A DNA stretch of 9,747 nucleotides from an uncultured Solobacterium sp. (GTDB lineage Bacteria; Bacillota_I; Bacilli_A; Erysipelotrichales; Erysipelotrichaceae): positions 1-9,747 of the forward strand of contig CALISH010000093.1 of NCBI GenBank assembly GCA_938041275.1. Direction: 5' to 3'. How positions within the stretch are numbered: position 1 is the stretch's first letter; every line of letters starts with the position of its first letter. Positions 6,687 through 9,747 of this stretch are shown piece after piece. The notes beneath the pieces were generated by a model. The model ran no database searches. It was not told the origin of the DNA and worked only from the letters and a program-made list of their open reading frames with translations. The position numbers and the translations under genes are program-made.

Positions 6687-6761
6687 ATGAGAAAAACAAT
6701 ATATAAACGCATCTTATTCTTAGAAAAGCTATTTAACAAAATAGAAAACAAAAGTAATTAA
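6687..6761 (+). CDS. Possible 24-residue peptide
   Basis: ATG AGA AAA ... TAA encodes MRKTIYKRILFLEKLFNKIE plus four residues (NKSN). AGGAG stands 9 bases before the ATG (6673-6677), a good ribosome site. The peptide is basic and could form one amphipathic helix; I do not recognise a family. TTGAGT at 6642-6647 and TATAGA at 6666-6671 look like a promoter but would start transcription downstream of the ribosome site, so the true start is unclear. A very strong terminator follows at 6811-6853. The setting, divergent from a putative structured RNA, is suggestive, but a chance ORF of this length cannot be excluded. Confidence 0.4.
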   Translation: MRKTIYKRILFLEKLFNKIENKSN

Positions 6762-6810
6762 AAAGATTCTACTAAAGAATTAAATATATACATAAGAACA
6801 AGATGAACAA

Positions 6811-6853
6811 AGGAAGATATTTAGACTAGTGTTAGTCAGATATCTTCCTTTTT
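6811..6853 (+). terminator. Strong intrinsic terminator
   Basis: AGGAAGATAT (6811-6820) pairs with ATATCTTCCT (6840-6849), with an inner GACTA/TAGTC stem, followed by TTTT. It is the last feature before the insertion sequence and ends the transcript that would carry the 24-codon ORF. Confidence 0.85.
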
Positions 6854-6954
6854 AGGCGATATAAAATCTCACGGGGATATGCCATTTATAATAAAAACTC
6901 CTATGCTAAAATTCAGTCTTGCAAGTGATTGAAATTAAACATAGGAGGTGCCAA

Positions 6955-8151
6955 ATGGCTATAAATGATTTTATCATATCCACACTTAATGTTAGTGACG
7001 ATATGATTTTTTCGATTGATACACATAAATCATCTGACAAATTACACATCTTAATAAAACTGAATGATACTCACCCTACCTGTCCCTGTTGTGGAGGTCA
7101 TACAAAAATAAAGGATTATTCTTCATACAGCTATAACCATCTTGATGTTGCAGGTATACCATCCGTCATAGATTGGAAAAGAAGACGCTATGTATGTAAA
7201 GAATGTGGGAAGTCCTTCTCTGAGCCAAGTCCATTTGGCCCAGAGAACTTCCACCAGTCATACGCAGTACTCAATGCGATTGCCTTGGATCTACATAATG
7301 TTCGTATGACATACAAGGATATTGCGCATAAATACCACGTATCCGACACAATCGTAAGAATGTATGCCGATAGTTTCATCCGTGCACCTAGATTAACACT
7401 TCCTGAGAACCTTGGTATCGATGAGATATCTTCTTCTATGGCAAAATACGGTGGTTCATACTTGTGTGTATTCGTAGACAACAATCACAGGACATTAAAC
7501 GAGATACTGCCAAATCGTTCGAAAGTAACGCTGTCGAAACACTTTGAAATGATTCCACAATCAGAGAGAGACAAGGTAAAGTATGTGACGATTGATATGT
7601 GGGAACCTTATAGAGATGTGTGTAAAAAGTACCTGAGACATTGCGAAATAGCAGTAGATCCTTTCCATGTTATCAAACACCTTACGGAGTGCTTTACGCG
7701 CATACGCGTTGGAATTATGAAACAGTGTGTTTATGATAGTCCCAGTTACTATTTGTTGAAGACCTGGCATAAGTTATTAGAAACTGATTCATTCGACCTA
7801 GATAACGAGCCAAGATATAATTCAAAATTTCGTCAGAAGATGAATTACAGGGACCTTTACAACATGTTGTTGGAGATAAGTCCTGATTTAAAGCTTGCGT
7901 ATGAATGAAAGGAACTATATAGAGACTTCAATAAACACTGCTCATTTGAAGAAGCTGGTGCACAACTTGATTATCTGATCGAGGTATCCAATGGATATAC
8001 AAACCTAGAACGTTTTCGTGCACGTGCACTATACTGTCTTAACGACAAACTATTCTATTGCTTGACAACATGTCTGTATTCCAGAAAACGAGAACACAAA
8101 AAACGTGGTACATATACCAAATATCTCTCTGATACACTAATCAACGACTAA
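6955..8151 (+). pseudogene. ISL3-family transposase, inactivated by in-frame TGA and internal loss
   Basis: The start is the ATG at 6955, 6 bases after AGGAGG (6943-6948). The reading runs 317 codons to a TGA at 7906-7908, then continues in the same frame for 80 more to TAA at 8149. Family features: a zinc-finger N-terminus (CPCC near residue 43 and CKEC near 82), an HTH region (DIAHKYHVSDTIVRMYADSF), then the DDE-type core with NLGIDEISSS (first Asp) and YVTIDMWEPYRDV (second Asp), followed by VDPFHVIKHL. After the stop, CSFEEAGAQLDYLIE is followed almost directly by SNGYTNLERFRARALYCLN. In ISL3 transposases I expect some 50-70 residues between these blocks, holding the SNG-x-x-E segment with the catalytic Glu. 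If so, the copy has lost that residue as well. It is not functional by itself. Confidence 0.9.
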
Positions 8152-8185
8152 TAAACTGATACTATCAATCACTTTCACATACAAA

Positions 8186-8232
8186 AGGATGACTACATCA
8201 GAATGCCACTACTAGCACTCTATAGTCATCCT
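8186..8232 (+). terminator. Terminator-like hairpin in the right end of the insertion sequence
   Basis: AGGATGACTA (8186-8195) and TAGTCATCCT (8223-8232) are exact inverted copies with a 27-base loop, followed by ATTTT. It lies 35 bases after the transposase stop. It may end the transposase transcript or, on the other strand, read-through from the ATPase operon. Confidence 0.6.
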
Positions 8233-8302
8233 ATTTTACTGTTCAAAACCCATTACTGATTTTAGAGCAGAGTTTAATGAAACCCCTCCCGACTGATTTC
8301 GC

Positions 8303-8467
8303 TTAAGCCAATTTACTTTCACGAACACGTGCTCCAGAAGTAACAAAATTACCATCTGAAAATCGTATTGTACAGAATCCACCAGTATTACGAATGACGG
8401 TAGCTTTCTTGATAAAGACAGAAGAGGACATAAAATAAATAACAGCACCTTTAGTAAATTTTTTCAA
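8303..8467 (-). CDS. Small 54-residue protein, KOW/Tudor-like barrel candidate
   Basis: TTG start at 8467-8465 with AAGGTGAT (8480-8473) 5 bases upstream, stop TAA at 8305-8303. The product opens MKKFTKGAVIYFMSSSVFIK, then KATVIRNTGGFCTIRFSDGN and FVTSGARVRESKLA. The alternating beta pattern, the turn glycines (TGG, SDGN) and the closing R-V-R-E-S-K-L resemble short Clostridia/Erysipelotrichia proteins of the form 'GD.VyF...r..G.V..v.gg.ytIrf..g...RiRe.RLf', often found on mobile elements. Their function is not known to me. It follows the 92-residue gene by 21 bases on the same strand, so it is the third gene of the ATPase operon. Its stop codon lies within about 15 bases of the insertion sequence, so the original 3' end of the transcript may have been displaced. 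Confidence 0.72.
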   Translation of the reverse strand: MKKFTKGAVIYFMSSSVFIKKATVIRNTGGFCTIRFSDGNFVTSGARVRESKLA

Positions 8468-8488
8468 TTACTATCACCTTGAATTATA

Positions 8489-8767
8489 TTAATGAACATT
8501 AGAATTTTTTTTGCTTTCTGTAAGTAGCTGCAGTAATTCCTCATCAGTTAATACATCGTTGATAATTTTTTCTAATGTTGTTTTATACAAATCAAGCGAT
8601 GAATCAGCAGAAACATTAAATTCCTCAGAGAGATTAATTGTTTTATCTTCAATTATTTTTTTTGAAAGGATAACAAGATTATCAAAGTTCATCAAATAAT
8701 CATTATCGTTATAACTGAAATATACACTTTTATCTGCTGTTTCTTTTGTAAATATTTTAATTTCCAT
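8489..8767 (-). CDS. Hypothetical 92-residue protein overlapping the ATPase gene
   Basis: I do not recognise a family. The protein opens MEIKIFTKETADKSVYFSYN, is acidic, and is probably mixed alpha/beta: beta strands near residues 2-6, 14-18 and 23-26, then helices around 29-42 and 57-84 (LYKTTLEKIINDVLTDEELLQLL). There is no signal peptide or membrane segment. The ATG (8767-8765) lies 11 bases inside the ATPase gene, so translation is coupled and the two products are likely to act together, perhaps in a fixed ratio. Small acidic proteins next to SMC-like ATPases can be complex subunits, regulators or antitoxins; which of these applies here cannot be read from the sequence. Codons are very AT-rich, like the ATPase and unlike the left half of the window. 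Confidence 0.8.
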   Translation of the reverse strand: MEIKIFTKETADKSVYFSYNDNDYLMNFDNLVILSKKIIEDKTINLSEEFNVSADSSLDLYKTTLEKIINDVLTDEELLQLLTESKKNSNVH

Positions 8768-9747
8768 ATTTTAATATTCCTCCATATATCTGGTATCTCT
8801 TCTTTATGTTCGACTTCCCACCATCTAATAAAGCTGCAACTTTATCTGTTCCATAAGCTCTATTTTCAGTGAATTCAAGTGGATAAGAAATATAATTAAT
8901 TTCATTATTATCATCCACATTAGCTTGGATTATCATGTTAGCATCAGCATTAACTGTTAATATTGGATCATGTGATGTTATAAATATTTGAGTTGTTAGT
9001 TTTTGTTTTAGCAAAAACAGTGCTAAGGTATTTGTTAAAAATTCTTTGTCTACATCATTTTCTGGTTGATCTATAAATACTATATCTGGTTGCTCATTTT
9101 TTATTAAATCCTCAAAATAGTACTTCATGGATATTTTTGCAATTGTTCCTTGGTTTATAGATGTAGCGTCTTTCCATTCAGATTCAGTAAATAATTCTAG
9201 TTTTAAAGGAATTTCTTTTACAAGTAAATCTTGAATGCTGACTTTTTGATTAATCAACTCATCAATAAATTCTTTTACGGAATTATCGTTATTAAAGTTA
9301 ATCATTTGCTTTTTTAGTTTTCTCAATTTCGTTAATTTCCCACTCGAATCAATTAATAAATTTTCCGAAGTTATATCAATACTACGGAAATCATCTTTAG
9401 CCATTGACATCGTGAATCTAGCTAACTGCGTAGAATTTCTTTCTTCTATTATTTTTTTCATTAACTCATATGGATAGATAAGATTGATTTGTGAAGATTT
9501 ATATTCAGATTTAATATAGCTTCTTATATTTTCAGACAATTTAGTTACATTGCGATTTAACACTTCTTCTCTTGTCTTATATGCTTGTTCTTTTTGCCCA
9601 AGTTTTGTAATAGTCTTTTTAATCGCTTCATTAAGTAAAAATTCTAATTTTTCCTCTATTAAATATTCATTCATCGTATATTCGTGTATTCTATTTTTTT
9701 CACGTAATATATTTAGTAATTGCTCATACAATTTGATAATTTCATTT
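8757..9747 (-). CDS. SMC/ABC-type ATPase, C-terminal part (N-terminus beyond window)
   Basis: An open frame reaches the window edge and 329 residues are visible; the TTG at 9731 is not a real start. Counting residues from that TTG: a charged helical, coiled-coil-like region (10-80 and 130-165); a signature-like motif INQGTIAKISMKYYFEDLI (192-210), the place of LSxGQ; a Walker B with catalytic carboxylate, PDIVFIDQPENDVD (215-228); and an H-loop TTQIFITSHDP (246-256). The C-terminal block VAALLDGGKSNIKKRYQIYG closes the protein, an ending seen in ATPases of bacterial conflict systems. Walker A must lie upstream, out of view. The D-Q-P-E form of Walker B is typical of SMC/Rad50-like defence ATPases (for example TrlF and ABC-three-component types) rather than transporters. 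The exact family is not decidable here. Confidence 0.87.
   Translation of the reverse strand, partial: NEIIKLYEQLLNILREKNRIHEYTMNEYLIEEKLEFLLNEAIKKTITKLGQKEQAYKTREEVLNRNVTKLSENIRSYIKSEYKSSQINLIYPYELMKKIIEERNSTQLARFTMSMAKDDFRSIDITSENLLIDSSGKLTKLRKLKKQMINFNNDNSVKEFIDELINQKVSIQDLLVKEIPLKLELFTESEWKDATSINQGTIAKISMKYYFEDLIKNEQPDIVFIDQPENDVDKEFLTNTLALFLLKQKLTTQIFITSHDPILTVNADANMIIQANVDDNNEINYISYPLEFTENRAYGTDKVAALLDGGKSNIKKRYQIYGGILKYGN

Larger units (their letters stand above)
6873..8290 (+). mobile_element. ISL3-family insertion sequence, degenerate copy
   Basis: An element of about 1.4 kb around a broken ISL3 transposase. The ends are imperfect inverted repeats: the left end (GGGGATAT at 6873, AAACTC at 6895-6900, TAAAATTCAGT at 6907-6917) resembles the reverse complement of the right end (ACTGATTTTA at 8255-8264, GAGTTT at 8270-8275, CCCC at 8283-8286). 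The outer few bases align poorly, so exact borders are uncertain by 10-15 bases, and I see no clear 8-base target duplication. The left tip lies after the terminator of the 24-codon ORF; the right tip lies about 13 bases from the stop of the 54-residue gene. The element thus separates the putative RNA locus from the ATPase operon. Confidence 0.75.

Noticed and set aside
7906..7908. TGA recoded as tryptophan (mycoplasma-like code)
   Set aside because: Other genes in the window use TGG for Trp and contain no in-frame TGA. The transposase also appears to lack an internal block, so pseudogene decay is the simpler reading.
6865..8294. 8-base target duplication around the insertion sequence
   Set aside because: The bases flanking the best estimates of the two ends (AATCTCAC and TCCCGACT) do not match, and the borders themselves are uncertain.
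8236..8448. 70-codon minus-strand frame with a hydrophobic start
   Set aside because: It overlaps the better supported 54-residue gene in another frame, lacks a ribosome site, and runs into the insertion sequence end.
9729..9731. TTG as the start of the ATPase
   Set aside because: The frame remains open to the window edge, the Walker A motif is missing, and no ribosome site precedes it, so the gene continues upstream.
1..9747. CRISPR array, tRNA or rRNA genes
   Set aside because: No regularly spaced repeats and no cloverleaf or conserved rRNA segments were seen on either strand.

Overview
The window reads as chromosomal DNA of a low-GC Firmicute. Shine-Dalgarno sites are strong, gene order is compact, and the protein repertoire (a cytosolic BMP-like protein followed by a phosphoesterase, LacA-type acetyltransferase, peptidase S51, ISL3 element) fits Erysipelotrichaceae or a neighbouring gut/oral lineage. 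That placement is inference. Tryptophan is written TGG and TGA acts as a stop, so the standard bacterial code applies.

Left half (1-5930) is ordinary chromosome. A CDF-type cation transporter runs off the left edge on the minus strand, behind a methylated-DNA-cysteine S-methyltransferase. Across a 96-bp divergent promoter region lies a plus-strand pair: a 598-residue cytosolic protein with a ParB-like N-terminal part and a BMP/PnrA-like ligand-binding part, overlapped by a calcineurin-like phosphoesterase. A bidirectional hairpin terminator (3588-3619) separates this pair from a convergent minus-strand group: Xre regulator, Sel1-repeat protein, hexapeptide acetyltransferase and peptidase S51 homologue. 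The regulator has a canonical promoter whose -10 box lies inside a perfect 10+10 inverted repeat, a likely autoregulatory operator.

Right half (5930-9747) looks accessory. The stretch 5960-6620 has no credible protein but is dense in hairpins. A six-base pairing (6027-6032 with 6603-6608) closes the whole ~580-nt block, and the hairpin loops suit a minus-strand transcript. I read it as a large structured non-coding RNA that I cannot assign to a known class. Divergent from it is a 24-codon ORF with a good ribosome site and a very strong terminator. Next comes an ISL3-family element (about 6873-8290) whose transposase is dead: it has an in-frame TGA and appears to have lost the segment that normally carries the last catalytic acidic residue. 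Beyond it, on the minus strand, are the C-terminal half of an SMC/ABC-type ATPase (cut by the right edge), an overlapping 92-residue unknown protein, and a 54-residue protein with a TTG start.

The ATPase with its two small partners resembles the overlapping gene layout of ABC-ATPase-based defence or conflict modules. Neither the full ATPase nor its upstream partner is visible, so this remains a hypothesis. The most promising undescribed items are the large putative RNA and the ATPase/small-protein operon, now separated by the dead insertion sequence.
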